64,000 bases of DNA from Streptomyces sp. Tu6071 (GTDB lineage Bacteria > Actinomycetota > Actinomycetes > Streptomycetales > Streptomycetaceae). Positions 16,745 through 25,428 of the stretch are shown piece after piece. The position numbers and the translations under genes are program-made. Each line of letters opens with the position of its first letter. Position 1 is the stretch's first letter. The notes beneath the pieces are model-generated. The model was not told where the DNA came from. It made no database searches and was given only the letters and a program-made list of their open reading frames with translations. The stretch is from positions 4,610,945 through 4,674,944 of the forward strand of contig NZ_CM001165.1 of NCBI RefSeq assembly GCF_000213055.1. The letters run 5' to 3'.

Positions 16745-17708
16745 GCCTGCGCAGGAGGGCGAGGGGGCTGCGGCGACCGCCGTGCGAGGGCATCGCCGCG
16801 ACCTCCGTACCGCCGGAGGCCGCCGCCTCCGCCGCCGCCTTCGCGACGGGGAGCACGCCCTCGTCCGCGGCCGGGTCCTCCGGCCACACCCCGAGCGCCG
16901 CGCACAGCGTCGGCAGGACGGCCATCGCCGCCGTCGCGTACCCCTCGACGGACGGGTGGTACTTGTCCGGGCCGAACATCTCCCGCGGGTTCGCCTCGAA
17001 CTCCGGGCCGAGGAGGTCGCTCAGCGACACCGTCCGGCCGCCCTGTTCCACGACCCCGATCGTCTGCGCCGCCGCGAGCTGCCGCGAGACGCGGCGGGCC
17101 ATCCACCGCAGCGGCTGGTACACGGGCTCCACCGTGCCGAGGTCGGGGCACGTGCCCACGACCACCTCCGTACCGGCCGTGCGCAGCCTCCGCACCGCCG
17201 CGTTGAGCAGCTGCACGGAGCGCATGGGCGGCATGTGGTGGGTCACGTCGTTCGCGCCGATCATGACGCAGCACACGTCGGGGACCCCGTCCGGGTCCGA
17301 GACGACGAGCGAGACCTGCCGGTCGAGGTCGTCCGAGCGCGCGCCCGGCAGCGCGATGTTCCGCAGCTCCACGGGCCGCTCCGCGACCGCCGCGAGCCCC
17401 GAGGCGAGCAGCGCGGCGGGCGTCTGCCTGGCCCGGCGCACCCCCTGCCCGGCGGCGAGCGAGTCGCCCATCATCGTGAAGCGGATCGGGGGCCGCTCGG
17501 CCCCGGGGCCGTCGGCCGCCAGCGTGCGCCCGTAGCGGCCGTCCGCGTGCGGCGGCACCACCATCTCGCCCACGCCCACGTTCCGCTTCGCGAGCTGGAC
17601 CTCCGCCAGGAGCAGTCCCACCCCGGCGACCCCGAGCAGCCCGATCCCGCTCCCGCCGTACGCCGCACCCGCGGCGATCCTCCGTGCCACCCTCGCCCTC
17701 GACGACAT
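16653..17708 (-). CDS. SGNH/GDSL-family hydrolase, membrane-anchored or secreted
   Basis: 351 aa from ATG 17708 (GTG 17738 in frame is an alternative). Hydrophobic N-terminal segment (about 17-37), then SGNH blocks: GDSL (81-84, MMGDSLAAGQG), Gly/Asn block GANDVT (151-156) and Asp248/His251 in DKYHPSVEGY. These form the Ser-His-Asp hydrolase site; substrates of the family are esters of lipids or sugars. The extreme C-terminus (about 30 residues, Pro/Ser/Gly-rich) is encoded by the inverted-repeat hairpin, so the repeat has supplied the stop codon. Confidence 0.85.
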   Translation of the reverse strand: MSSRARVARRIAAGAAYGGSGIGLLGVAGVGLLLAEVQLAKRNVGVGEMVVPPHADGRYGRTLAADGPGAERPPIRFTMMGDSLAAGQGVRRARQTPAALLASGLAAVAERPVELRNIALPGARSDDLDRQVSLVVSDPDGVPDVCCVMIGANDVTHHMPPMRSVQLLNAAVRRLRTAGTEVVVGTCPDLGTVEPVYQPLRWMARRVSRQLAAAQTIGVVEQGGRTVSLSDLLGPEFEANPREMFGPDKYHPSVEGYATAAMAVLPTLCAALGVWPEDPAADEGVLPVAKAAAEAAASGGTEVAAMPSHGGRRSPLALLRRRGSAPDPAPRSPEGGTGNSTATTRFSPSGA

Positions 17709-17812
17709 GCGACGCAGCACCTCCTCGTAGCCGTACACCCACTCAATGCCCCGCGGGCGGGGTGTGCCAATCGCGAATACGGAGGACGGGGCAAGGCGGC
17801 GGCCACGCCCCG

Positions 17813-17818
17813 TAGGCT
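17813..17818 (+). promoter_or_regulatory. Possible -10 of cystathionine beta-synthase gene
   Basis: TAGGCT, 57 bases before the GTG at 17875; no clear -35. Tentative. Confidence 0.3.
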
Positions 17819-17874
17819 GTCGTGACTCGGAACGAGCTGTACGAGCCCCCTAGACGCGCAAGCCGGAGACAACG

Positions 17875-19263
17875 GTGCACATCCACGACTCGATGATCGA
17901 CCTCGTCGGCAACACCCCGCTGGTGAGGCTCAACCGCGTCACCCAAGGCATCCAGGCGACCGTCCTGGCCAAGGTCGAGTACTTCAACCCCGGCGGCTCC
18001 GTGAAGGACCGCATCGCGCTGCGCATGATCGAGGCGGCCGAGGAGAGCGGGGCGCTGCGGCCCGGTGGCACGATCGTCGAGCCGACGAGCGGCAACACCG
18101 GTGTCGGTCTCGCGATGGTGGCCCAGCAGAAGGGCTACAAGTGCGTCTTCGTGTGCCCCGACAAGGTCTCCACGGACAAGATCAACGTGCTGCGCGCCTA
18201 CGGGGCCGAGGTCGTCGTCTGCCCCACCGCCGTGGACCCCGAGCACCCGGACTCGTACTACAACGTCTCCGACCGCCTCGTGCACGAGATCCCCGACGCC
18301 TGGAAGCCCGACCAGTACTCCAACCCGAACAACCCGCTCTCGCACTACCACTCCACGGGTCCCGAGCTGTGGGAGCAGACGGAGGGGCGGATCACGCACT
18401 TCGTCGCGGGCGTCGGCACCGGCGGCACGATCTCCGGTACCGGCCGGTACCTCAAGGAGGTCTCGGACGGGAAGGTGCGGATCATCGGCGCGGACCCTGA
18501 GGGCTCGGTGTACTCGGGCGGCTCCGGGCGCCCGTACCTCGTCGAGGGCGTCGGTGAGGACTTCTGGCCGAGCGCGTACGACCGCACCGTCACGGACGCC
18601 ATCGTCGCCGTCTCCGACAAGGACTCGTTCCAGATGACCCGCCGTCTCGCCAAGGAGGAGGGCCTGCTCGTCGGCGGCTCCTGCGGGATGGCCGTGGTCG
18701 CCGCGCTGGAGGTGGCGCGCGAGGCCGGGCCCGACGACGTCGTGGTGGTGCTGCTCCCCGACAGCGGGCGCGGCTACCTCAGCAAGATCTTCAACGACGA
18801 GTGGATGAACGACTACGGCTTCCTCGACGAGGCGGGCGAGCACCCGCGCGTCGGCGACGTCCTCAAGTACAAGGAGGGCCCGCTGCCCTCGCTCGTCCAC
18901 ATGCACCCCGAGGAGACCGTGGGGCAGGCGATCGAGGTGCTGCGCGAGTACGGGGTCTCGCAGATGCCGATCGTGAAGCCGGGCGCGGGCCACCCGGACG
19001 TCATGGCCGCCGAGGTCGTCGGCTCCGTCGTGGAGCGGGAACTGCTCGACGCGCTCTTCGCACAGCGGGCCTCGCTCGGCGACCCGCTCGACAAGCACAT
19101 GTCCGCGCCGCTCCCACAGGTCGGCTCGGGCGAGCCCGTCGCCGACCTCATGGCGGTGCTCGGCACGGCGGACGCGGCGATCGTCCTCGTGGAGGGCAAG
19201 CCGACCGGCGTCGTGAGCCGGCAGGACCTGCTCGCCTTCCTCGCGCGTGAGGCGGGGAAGTAG
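17875..19263 (+). CDS. Cystathionine beta-synthase
   Basis: 462 aa from GTG 17875, with CCGGAGAC nearby. Fold-II PLP enzyme: PLP Lys44 in NPGGSVKDR, substrate loop TSGNTG (71-76), phosphate loop GVGTGGTISG. The C-terminal 130 residues form a pair of CBS domains (about 335-462; DVLKYKEGPLPSLVHMHPEE, VVSRQDLLAFLAR). The CBS pair distinguishes it from a plain cysteine synthase. It makes cystathionine from homocysteine and serine (reverse transsulphuration). It stands alone, with no cystathionine gamma-lyase in the window. Confidence 0.9.
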   Translation: MHIHDSMIDLVGNTPLVRLNRVTQGIQATVLAKVEYFNPGGSVKDRIALRMIEAAEESGALRPGGTIVEPTSGNTGVGLAMVAQQKGYKCVFVCPDKVSTDKINVLRAYGAEVVVCPTAVDPEHPDSYYNVSDRLVHEIPDAWKPDQYSNPNNPLSHYHSTGPELWEQTEGRITHFVAGVGTGGTISGTGRYLKEVSDGKVRIIGADPEGSVYSGGSGRPYLVEGVGEDFWPSAYDRTVTDAIVAVSDKDSFQMTRRLAKEEGLLVGGSCGMAVVAALEVAREAGPDDVVVVLLPDSGRGYLSKIFNDEWMNDYGFLDEAGEHPRVGDVLKYKEGPLPSLVHMHPEETVGQAIEVLREYGVSQMPIVKPGAGHPDVMAAEVVGSVVERELLDALFAQRASLGDPLDKHMSAPLPQVGSGEPVADLMAVLGTADAAIVLVEGKPTGVVSRQDLLAFLAREAGK

Positions 19264-19633
19264 CGGGGGCAGTCGCCGGGGAAGTGGTACGAGGCCGTCA
19301 CGTGCGCGCAGCGCGTCGTTAACACGGGTCCGGCAGATTGGTGGTTGTCGGCAGGGAGGGAGCGGCTCCCCTTCCGGGCCGGCAACCGATACGGCGTTTT
19401 GGACCTCCGGAGCGGCTCCCGGACCTCCAACGCCAGTGGGACGTGGCCCGGGCCTGACCCGGGCTCGCGTTCTCCGCGGGGACCGCCGTCGTCCCGCCCC
19501 CCGGTCGCGAGGCCGGGGGTGCGGCGGTCCTCGCGCTCGGTTGCGGCCGGGGCTCCGCCCCCCGGCTCCGCCCGTTCTTCGGGGCTCCGCCCCGGGCCCC
19601 GCTCCTCAAACGCCGGAGGGGCTTGGTTTCGGC
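19264..19633. other. Intergenic region with dispersed-repeat copies
   Basis: 370 bases without a gene. It contains an imperfect stem starting GGCGTT (19392) and ending AACGCC (about 19433), and the repeat copy at 19581-19623. A partial copy lies at about 19640-19660, inside the end of the next gene. Confidence 0.55.
19581..19623 (+). repeat. Dispersed repeat, copy R3
   Basis: GGGGCTCCGCCCC, then GGGCCCCGCTCCTCAAACGC and CGGAGGGGCTT; one base differs in the core (CAAACG for CAAGCG). Confidence 0.8.
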
Positions 19634-20038
19634 TCAGCCTTCAGGGCCGGAGGGGCTGGAAATGTGTGTCACACGGGCCGCCACGTTCACTCCCACGATG
19701 CCCGCCCAGGCCACGATGAGGCCCGCCGTGCCGCCCTGGGCCGAGGCGATCGCCGAGAGGGGGATGGCGAGGACCAGGGAGATCAGGGCGAAGGCGTACT
19801 GGTGCAGCCAGGGGCCGGACCGGCCGCGCGGGTGGCCCGGGGACGAGCCCCTGGCCACGACGACCTGTTGTTCGGCGAGGCCGCGGCGCACGCGGCGGTC
19901 GATCGTCTCGTCCACCCGGCGCTCGACCTTCTCCAGGAAGGAGTCGATCAGCGCCGTGTCGTACTCCTCGCCCAGCTCGCGACGGGCCTGGAGGGTCGCG
20001 TCGAGTTCCTTGCGCAGTTCGCGGTCAGAGGTCTCCAT
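19634..20038 (-). CDS. Small two-pass membrane protein, unknown function
   Basis: 134 aa from ATG 20038. The N-terminal 60 residues are charged and helical (TLQARRELGEEYDTALIDSF, LEKVERRVDETIDRRV), followed by two membrane segments at about 80-98 and 104-121 in a hairpin. I do not recognise the family. The last residues (SSPSGPEG) fall in a partial copy of the dispersed repeat. Confidence 0.72.
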   Translation of the reverse strand: METSDRELRKELDATLQARRELGEEYDTALIDSFLEKVERRVDETIDRRVRRGLAEQQVVVARGSSPGHPRGRSGPWLHQYAFALISLVLAIPLSAIASAQGGTAGLIVAWAGIVGVNVAARVTHISSPSGPEG

Positions 20039-20124
20039 ACCCCGTGAGCGTACGGAGCGGCGGGCCACCGCACACGGGGGGAATCCCCCCTCTTCGCACG
20101 GTGGCCCGCCCTGCCCCGGCACCC

Positions 20125-20202
20125 TCAGGTCTGGGGCTTCTTGCCGTGGTTCGCGGCGTGCTTGCGGCGGGCCTTCTTCTTGCGGCGTCGCTTGGAGGAC
20201 AT
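20125..20202 (-). CDS. Ribosomal microprotein bL37-like, 25 aa
   Basis: MSSKRRRKKKARRKHAANHG then KKPQT. Almost every N-terminal residue is basic, and the ANHGK-P ending matches, from memory, the 24-residue bL37 protein found in mycobacterial 50S subunits. A near-consensus AAAGGAG ribosome site lies nine bases before the ATG, which strongly supports translation. It sits divergently from the RpiR regulator. Confidence 0.8.
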   Translation of the reverse strand: MSSKRRRKKKARRKHAANHGKKPQT

Positions 20203-20375
20203 GCGCGCTCCTTTCAGGCGGTACGGGTTTCGCCGCCGTACGGGACGGTTCGTACCCGTTCGTATCCTTGCCGCCGGGGCGCCTGCCCGCATCCCGGGGG
20301 CCGCAATCCCCGGGAATCCGGGCCGATTTCCCCGTACCGCATATATCCATGCAGCCGTCTGCTTAACTGAATGGC

Positions 20376-21215
20376 ATGAGCGAGAGTGCCGCCGCACGGC
20401 TTCAGGCCCTGTTCGACGGGAAACGCCTCACCCCCACGCAGCGCCGCATCGCGCACTGCATGGTGCGCGGGGCCGCCGAGGTGCCGTACCTCTCCAGCGT
20501 CGAGCTGGCCGAGCTGGCGGGGGTGAGCCAGCCGTCCGTGACGCGCTTCGCCGTCGCGCTCGGCTTCGACGGCTACCCCGCGCTCCGCCGCCACCTGCGC
20601 GAGAGCACCCCGGCGAGCGAGTCCACGGCGCCCGAGAGCGAGCCGAACGAGTACCAGCAGGCCGTCGCGGGCGAGATCGAGAACCTGCGCCGCCTCGCCG
20701 ACCTCCTCGCCGACCCGGCCCCCGTGGAACGCGCGGGCGCCCTCCTCGCCGCCTCCCGCCCGCTGCCCGTCCTCGGGCTGCGCGCCGCCGCCTCGCAGGC
20801 GTTCGGCTTCTCGTACTTCGCCGCGAAGGTCCACCCCGACGTCCGGCTCCTCGACGAGGGCGGCACGATGCTCGGCGACCGGCTCGACGCCGCGCGCCGC
20901 GCCGGGGCGAGCACACTCCTGTGCTTCGCGCTGCCGCGCCACCCCCGTGAGGTCGTCGAAGCGCTCGCGTACGCGCAGAGCCTCGGCCTCACCGTCGTCA
21001 CCGTCGCCGACTCCTCCTTCGCCCCCGTCGCCGCCCACTCCGACCTCCTCCTCCCCGCCGCCGTCGGCACCGGGCTCGCCTTCGACACCGCGTGCGCCCC
21101 GATGCTCCTCGGCCGCGTCCTCCTGGAGGCGATGGCCGACCACATCCCCGGCGCGGAGTCCCGCCTGGAGGAGTTCGACACGCAGGCGGCGGCGCGCGGC
21201 CTCTTCGCGGACTGA
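20376..21215 (+). CDS. MurR/RpiR-family transcriptional regulator
   Basis: 279 aa. The N-terminal HTH_6 domain (LTPTQRRIAHCMVRGA; SSVELAELAGVSQPSVTRFA) is followed by a SIS sugar-phosphate-binding domain (about 105-260; LLAASRPLPVLGLRAAASQA and the HPREVVEALAYAQSLGLTVV block). Family members sense phosphosugars or related metabolites. No sugar gene is adjacent, so the target is unknown. ATG 20376 follows an AT-richer stretch; no good ribosome site is visible. Confidence 0.88.
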   Translation: MSESAAARLQALFDGKRLTPTQRRIAHCMVRGAAEVPYLSSVELAELAGVSQPSVTRFAVALGFDGYPALRRHLRESTPASESTAPESEPNEYQQAVAGEIENLRRLADLLADPAPVERAGALLAASRPLPVLGLRAAASQAFGFSYFAAKVHPDVRLLDEGGTMLGDRLDAARRAGASTLLCFALPRHPREVVEALAYAQSLGLTVVTVADSSFAPVAAHSDLLLPAAVGTGLAFDTACAPMLLGRVLLEAMADHIPGAESRLEEFDTQAAARGLFAD

Positions 21216-21308
21216 GCCGCCCGCCGCACCCGCTCTCAGCCTCCCCTCATCAAGCCCCGTTAGCGTCGCTGCCCGCACAGGCGTACGGCTCGCGGGAAGG
21301 GGACGACG

Positions 21309-21893
21309 GTGGCGAGAGGCGGTACGGGACGGGGCAGGCGCGCACTCGTCCGGGTCACGGTGGTGGTGCGCGCGGGCGCGGCACCGCTGTGGTGGTGGGG
21401 TGTCCTCGCGGCGGCAGCGGGGCTCGTCCCGCCCGGACTCACCGGGCGCCGGATCGGCCTCTACGGCGGCGTGCTCCTGTACGCACTGGCCGCCGCGCTC
21501 ACCGCGTACGCCCGCCGCGCCCGCTACCGCGCCGGGCGGGCGGGGGCCGTGCGGGCCGCGCGGGACGACATCCTGCGCGATCGCGCGGTGACGGTACGGG
21601 CCTGGCGGCGCGGGCACCGCTGGTGGCTCGTGCTGGCCGTGCTCGCGGCGCTCGGCAGCGCCTTCGCGGTCCCGGCGGTCGGCGGGCTCGTCCTGGCGGG
21701 CTGCGGGACCGGGCTGTGGCTCAAGGCGCGGTGGCTCGGGCGCGCGGAGCGGCGCGCGGAGGCGCTGTACTGGCTTCCCGCGGACCGGCTCGGCGGGCGC
21801 GGGGGCGGCCCCGTGTCCCGTACCACCGGGGGCTGGGCCACGACGGGGACAGGGGCGGGCGACGCCGCGCCCGGCGGGGCACGGCGTCGCTGA
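21309..21893 (+). CDS. Hypothetical membrane protein
   Basis: 194 aa from GTG 21309, with GGAAGGGG upstream. Very Arg/Ala/Gly-rich with four likely hydrophobic segments in two pairs (about 22-42, 46-64, then 103-119 and 120-136). No family recognised. The Gly/Arg tail is low complexity. Confidence 0.6.
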   Translation: MARGGTGRGRRALVRVTVVVRAGAAPLWWWGVLAAAAGLVPPGLTGRRIGLYGGVLLYALAAALTAYARRARYRAGRAGAVRAARDDILRDRAVTVRAWRRGHRWWLVLAVLAALGSAFAVPAVGGLVLAGCGTGLWLKARWLGRAERRAEALYWLPADRLGGRGGGPVSRTTGGWATTGTGAGDAAPGGARRR

Positions 21894-21917
21894 GGCCCTT
21901 GGCCCGAAGAGGCGTGC

Positions 21918-22292
21918 TCAGACCTCCAGTTCGGCCTCGATCTTCTTCAACTGGTGGCGCGCCATCGCGAGGTTGGCGCGCGTGTTGTCGAGGACGAGGT
22001 ACAGGAAGAGGCCGTTGCCGCCCTTCGCCTTGAGCAGCCGGATCATGTGGTACTGCGTGCCGAGCGTGATGAGGATGTCCTCGATGCTGTCCTGGAGCCC
22101 GAGGTGTTCCATCGTGCGGAGCTTGGCGCGGACCACGTCGGTGTTCCCGGCGGCGGCGACCTCCAGGTTGAAGTCCTTGCCGCCGCCCATCGTGCCGAGT
22201 GCCATACCGCTCGTGTAGTCGACGAGGGCGACTCCGACAGCCCCGTCGATCGATGCCATCGCGTCCTTGAGGGAGGCTTCGGTGTTGGCCAT
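21918..22292 (-). CDS. Roadblock/LC7-domain protein 1
   Basis: 124 aa. A single roadblock/LC7 domain: LKDAMASIDGAVGVALVDYT, SGMALGT, then SIEDILITLGTQYHMIRLLK and the FLYLVLDNTRANLAMARHQL helix. Roadblock proteins partner small GTPases or sensor kinases (MglB-like; conservon CvnB). It is the last gene of a four-gene operon; the gap to the preceding gene is six bases. AAAGGA lies before its ATG. Confidence 0.85.
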   Translation of the reverse strand: MANTEASLKDAMASIDGAVGVALVDYTSGMALGTMGGGKDFNLEVAAAGNTDVVRAKLRTMEHLGLQDSIEDILITLGTQYHMIRLLKAKGGNGLFLYLVLDNTRANLAMARHQLKKIEAELEV

Positions 22293-22298
22293 GAGTCG

Positions 22299-22733
22299 CT
22301 ACATCCTTTCCGTGGCCGGCCTCGGTGACCGGACCGTCTCTCGCTGGTCGGCGACGCGTTCGAGCGCCGCGTCGACCAGTTCGCCGATCCGGCTCGCGGA
22401 TCGGCGTCCTTCCAGGTGGAGCCTGCCGACGTTGACGCGCGCGTCGGCCAGGAGCGTCAGCACGGCGGCACCGCCCGCGGCGTAGGTCGCCACGTAGCCG
22501 CGCTCGCCGCGCACGAGCAGTTCGCGCAGACCGCCGCGCCCCGTGGCCTCGGCCATCCGCAGCGCGACGCCGAGCGAGGCGGCGGTGAGCGCGGCGAGGC
22601 CCTCCGCCTCGACGCCCGGGGTGTCCTGGGCGAGCACGAGCCCGTCCACGCTGCCCGCGAGCGCCCCCGTCAACTGCGGTACGCGAGCCCGCAACCGGTG
22701 CAGTTCGTCGAGGACTTCGGCCTCCGCCGACAT
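22299..22733 (-). CDS. Roadblock/LC7-domain protein 2
   Basis: 144 aa from ATG 22733 with AAGGAGA eight bases upstream. Roadblock fold: VPQLTGALAGSVDGLVLAQD, ALTAASLGVALRMAEATG, LLVRGERGYVATYAAGGAAV, then LTLLADARVNVGRLHLEGRR. The C-terminal 25 residues are an Arg-rich tail. It is the third gene of the operon. Its sequence differs enough from gene 1 that the two may form a heterodimer (inference). Confidence 0.8.
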   Translation of the reverse strand: MSAEAEVLDELHRLRARVPQLTGALAGSVDGLVLAQDTPGVEAEGLAALTAASLGVALRMAEATGRGGLRELLVRGERGYVATYAAGGAAVLTLLADARVNVGRLHLEGRRSASRIGELVDAALERVADQRETVRSPRPATERM

Positions 22734-22771
22734 GAGTTGTCTCCTTTCGGCGCGTTGTCTCAGCCCACGGA

Positions 22772-23632
22772 TCACAGCGCGGCCTCCAGCGCGTCGCGCA
22801 ACCGGCGCAGGAGGGCGATGTCGGGGTCCTGCACCCGGGGCAGCACCCCGCCGCCCAGGTGGGGGCGGGGGCCCGCGAGGGCGCCGGGCGGGGTCCCGGG
22901 GGCGACCGGCGTGCCGGGGGTCGCCGCGTGCCGGGGCCGCTCGGCGCGGCGCGGGGCCCGGACGGGGCCGACGAGCCCCGCCGCCGCGAGCCGCCGCAGG
23001 TCGACGAGCGTGTGGTAGGCGGGCCTGCCCAGCTCGCGGGCGATCTCCGGCGCGGTGCGGTGGCCGTCGACGAGCGCGAGGACGGGGCGGCGGCGCGCGC
23101 TCACCGCGACCGGGCCGCCCGTCGCGAGCCGCCGCAGCGGCGCGTGGTCGAGCGCGTCCGAGGGGTGCAGCCGGTCGAGGAAGGTGCGGCGGCGCAGGCA
23201 CTCGCGCTCGACGGCACCCGCGTCCACGGGATGCGCGACCGCAAGGGGGTGCGCACTCCCGTACCGGAAGCGCGCGGGGCCGCCCGCGGGGGCGAGCGCG
23301 AAGTACGCGGCGTCGTGGAGCGCGCCGAGGTGGCACAGCTCCAGCGTCCCCGCGCCCACGAGCCCGGCGTCGAGGAGGCCGCGCACGACCTGGCCCGCGT
23401 CGCCGCCCCCGGCGCGCGCGGCGGCGAGGGCCGCCGCCGGGAGGGTGCTGCCGCTCGTCAGGAGCACGTCGAGCGGCGGCGAGTCGGGGGCCTCGGCGTG
23501 GACGATCCTGCCGTCCACGAGGTGGAGCCGGCCCCGGTCGCGGCCCAGGGTCCCGGTCGCGCCCTCCTCGGCGAGGCGGCGCAGGAGCGGGGAGACGGTC
23601 ACCGCCTCGGTCGTGAGCGTGTCCACGGTCAC
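22772..23632 (-). CDS. DUF4388-type / winged-helix protein in roadblock operon
   Basis: 286 aa from GTG 23632; the GTGA overlaps the stop of the preceding roadblock gene by four bases. The N-terminal part (RLAEEGATGTLGRDRGRLHL, then VDGRIVHAEAPDSPPLDVLL) resembles DUF4388. A middle region of about 120 residues follows, then a winged-helix-like segment (ALVDGHRTAPEIARELGRPA, YHTLVDLRRLAAAGLVGPV) and a Pro/Gly linker. DUF4388 proteins occur in bacterial signalling beside roadblock/GTPase genes. A transcription or scaffold role is possible; function unproven. Confidence 0.6.
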   Translation of the reverse strand: MTVDTLTTEAVTVSPLLRRLAEEGATGTLGRDRGRLHLVDGRIVHAEAPDSPPLDVLLTSGSTLPAAALAAARAGGGDAGQVVRGLLDAGLVGAGTLELCHLGALHDAAYFALAPAGGPARFRYGSAHPLAVAHPVDAGAVERECLRRRTFLDRLHPSDALDHAPLRRLATGGPVAVSARRRPVLALVDGHRTAPEIARELGRPAYHTLVDLRRLAAAGLVGPVRAPRRAERPRHAATPGTPVAPGTPPGALAGPRPHLGGGVLPRVQDPDIALLRRLRDALEAAL

Positions 23633-24084
23633 AGCACCAGCCGTTCGGCGATCTCCCCGATGCGGATGCGGGCGAGCGCGAGATTGCCCTCGTCGCGGTC
23701 GAGCCACAGGTGCATGAAGACGCTGCTGTCGAAGGTCGTCCGCACGAAACGGATGATGTGGTAGCTGTCGCGGTTCGTGACGATCACGTCCTCCACGGGC
23801 AGCAGTTGATCGACCTGGCCCACGTGGTGTCCCCGGCCGGCCGGCCCGCCCGCGACGTCCGGGAGCGGCACCTGTGTCGTCGCCGCGAAGGCGCGGTGCT
23901 CGGCGGCCATGCGCGCCAGTTCGGCGGCCTCGGCCGCGGTCGCCTCGTGATCGCCGTTGGGGGATTCGCCGATCGTGCCGAGGGCGAGTCCGCTGATCCA
24001 GTCGACGACACCGGCACCCCGCGCACCCGGGAGCCTCATGGCGTCCAGCAGACACTCGTCAATTCCTGGCACGCGGAACGTCAC
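23629..24084 (-). CDS. Roadblock/LC7-domain protein 3 (first gene of operon)
   Basis: 151 aa from GTG 24084. IDECLLDAMRLPGARGAGVV DWISGLALGT aligns with the start of roadblock gene 1, and VEDVIVTNRDSYHIIRFVRT and HLWLDRDEGNLALARIRIGE with its end; a 40-residue insert separates the halves. It is translationally coupled to the DUF4388-type gene. The promoter should lie in 24085-24200. Confidence 0.78.
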   Translation of the reverse strand: MTFRVPGIDECLLDAMRLPGARGAGVVDWISGLALGTIGESPNGDHEATAAEAAELARMAAEHRAFAATTQVPLPDVAGGPAGRGHHVGQVDQLLPVEDVIVTNRDSYHIIRFVRTTFDSSVFMHLWLDRDEGNLALARIRIGEIAERLVL

Positions 24085-24436
24085 CTTCCCCGACCCGAAG
24101 TACGGCTTGTGAGCACGACGTTACGCAAGGACTCACCCGGTTGGGGGAGTTCTGGCATTTTCCAGCGGAACATGCGCGCGCCCCCTATCCTCACGTCACC
24201 TGCCGCACCCAACGCCCCGAGGGACGCGCTCCGTTCACCGGCCGGAGCGGCCCGGAAACCCGTGGGGAGAGCGTGCGGGGACGAGGGGCGGGCCCGGGGC
24301 GGAAAGGGGGAAAAGGGGGCGGGAGCGGGGGAGTTCGGGTATTTTCCGCGCGACGCGGACATCGGCGCGGTGACGGGTGACGGGTGACGGGTGACGGGCG
24401 CGCGTGCGGTGCGACCGCGTCAGGCCGCGGACGGCC

Positions 24437-25345
24437 CTACTCCTCGGCGCCCCGCACCCAGGGCCCCAGCTTCTCCGGATTGCGGATCACCCAGATCCGC
24501 GCCACGCGGCCCGCGTCCAGCTCGAAGGCCGCGACCGTCCGTACGACCCCGCCCTGCGAGGCCGCGAGCCCCGGAAGCCCGTTGACGTCGCACAGCCGGA
24601 GCGAGAGCCCCGGCGCCCGGTCCGCGATCGCGACCATGTAGCGGGCGATCCCGGCGGCGCCCTCGACGGGGTGGAGCGCCGCGCCCGCCAGGCCCCCGCC
24701 GTCCGCCGTCATCACGGCCGCCGGGTCGAGGAGGCCGACGAGCGCGGGGATGTCCCGCGACTCCCACGCCTCCTTGACGTGCCGCACGACGGCCGCGCGG
24801 TCCGCGAGCGGAACGGGACCGGCGCTCCGCGCCGCACCGAGCCGCCGCCGTCCCGAGGAGGCGAGCTGGCGGCACGCGGCGGCGCTGCGGCCGAGGACAC
24901 CGGCGATCTCGGCGAAGGGGTAGCGGAAGACGTCGTGCAGGACGAAGGCGACCCGCTCGGCGGGCGTCATCGCCTCCAGGACCACGAGGAAGGCCATCGA
25001 CACGGACTCGTCGAGCACGATCCGCGCGGCGGGGTCGTCGGGGTCGGCGGCGTCGGGCGCTCCGGGGAGCGGCTCGGGCAGCCACGTGCCGACGTACCGC
25101 TCCCTGCGCGCCCGCGCCGAGCCGAGCACGTCCAGGCAGACCCGCGCCGTCACCGTCGTGAGCCACGCGCCCGGCGCCAGAACGGCCGCGCGCCGCGCGG
25201 GCGCGAGCCCGTACCAGCGCGCGTACGCCTCCTGCACCGCGTCCTCGGCCTCGGTCAGCGAGCCGAGCAAGCGGTAGGCGACGTTGAGGAGTTGACCGCG
25301 TTCCCCGGCGACCCCGCGCGCGTCCGTGCCCGTCTCCGCGTCCAT
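24437..25345 (-). CDS. ECF41-type RNA polymerase sigma factor with fused SnoaL-like domain
   Basis: 302 aa. Sigma region 2 (about 15-85) and region 4 (about 118-175, ERVAFVLHDVFRYPFAEIAG then VLGRSAAACRQLA) are followed by a 110-residue SnoaL-like C-terminal domain. The linker motif WLPEP (88-92) and a DGGG motif (215-218) are ECF41 hallmarks; the usual fifth residue Lys of DGGGK is Leu here. The C-terminal domain replaces a separate anti-sigma factor by controlling activity in cis. A divergent gene carries a matching promoter. Confidence 0.87.
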   Translation of the reverse strand: MDAETGTDARGVAGERGQLLNVAYRLLGSLTEAEDAVQEAYARWYGLAPARRAAVLAPGAWLTTVTARVCLDVLGSARARRERYVGTWLPEPLPGAPDAADPDDPAARIVLDESVSMAFLVVLEAMTPAERVAFVLHDVFRYPFAEIAGVLGRSAAACRQLASSGRRRLGAARSAGPVPLADRAAVVRHVKEAWESRDIPALVGLLDPAAVMTADGGGLAGAALHPVEGAAGIARYMVAIADRAPGLSLRLCDVNGLPGLAASQGGVVRTVAAFELDAGRVARIWVIRNPEKLGPWVRGAEE

Positions 25346-25358
25346 GTCCCGTCCCCCG

Positions 25359-25385
25359 CCTCACATTTCGCGGGCCCGTCTCGTC
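25359..25385 (+). promoter_or_regulatory. ECF41-type promoter of the divergent membrane-protein gene
   Basis: CCTCACA (25359-25365), 16 bases, then CGTC (25382-25385). From memory the ECF41 consensus is TGTCACA-N16-CGTC: the spacing is exact and 5 of 7 plus 4 of 4 bases match. It lies 44 bases before the ATG at 25429. Confidence 0.65.
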
Positions 25386-25428
25386 GGACCGGTGAGACCT
25401 TACCGACCGACCCGCACAGGGGGACCCC

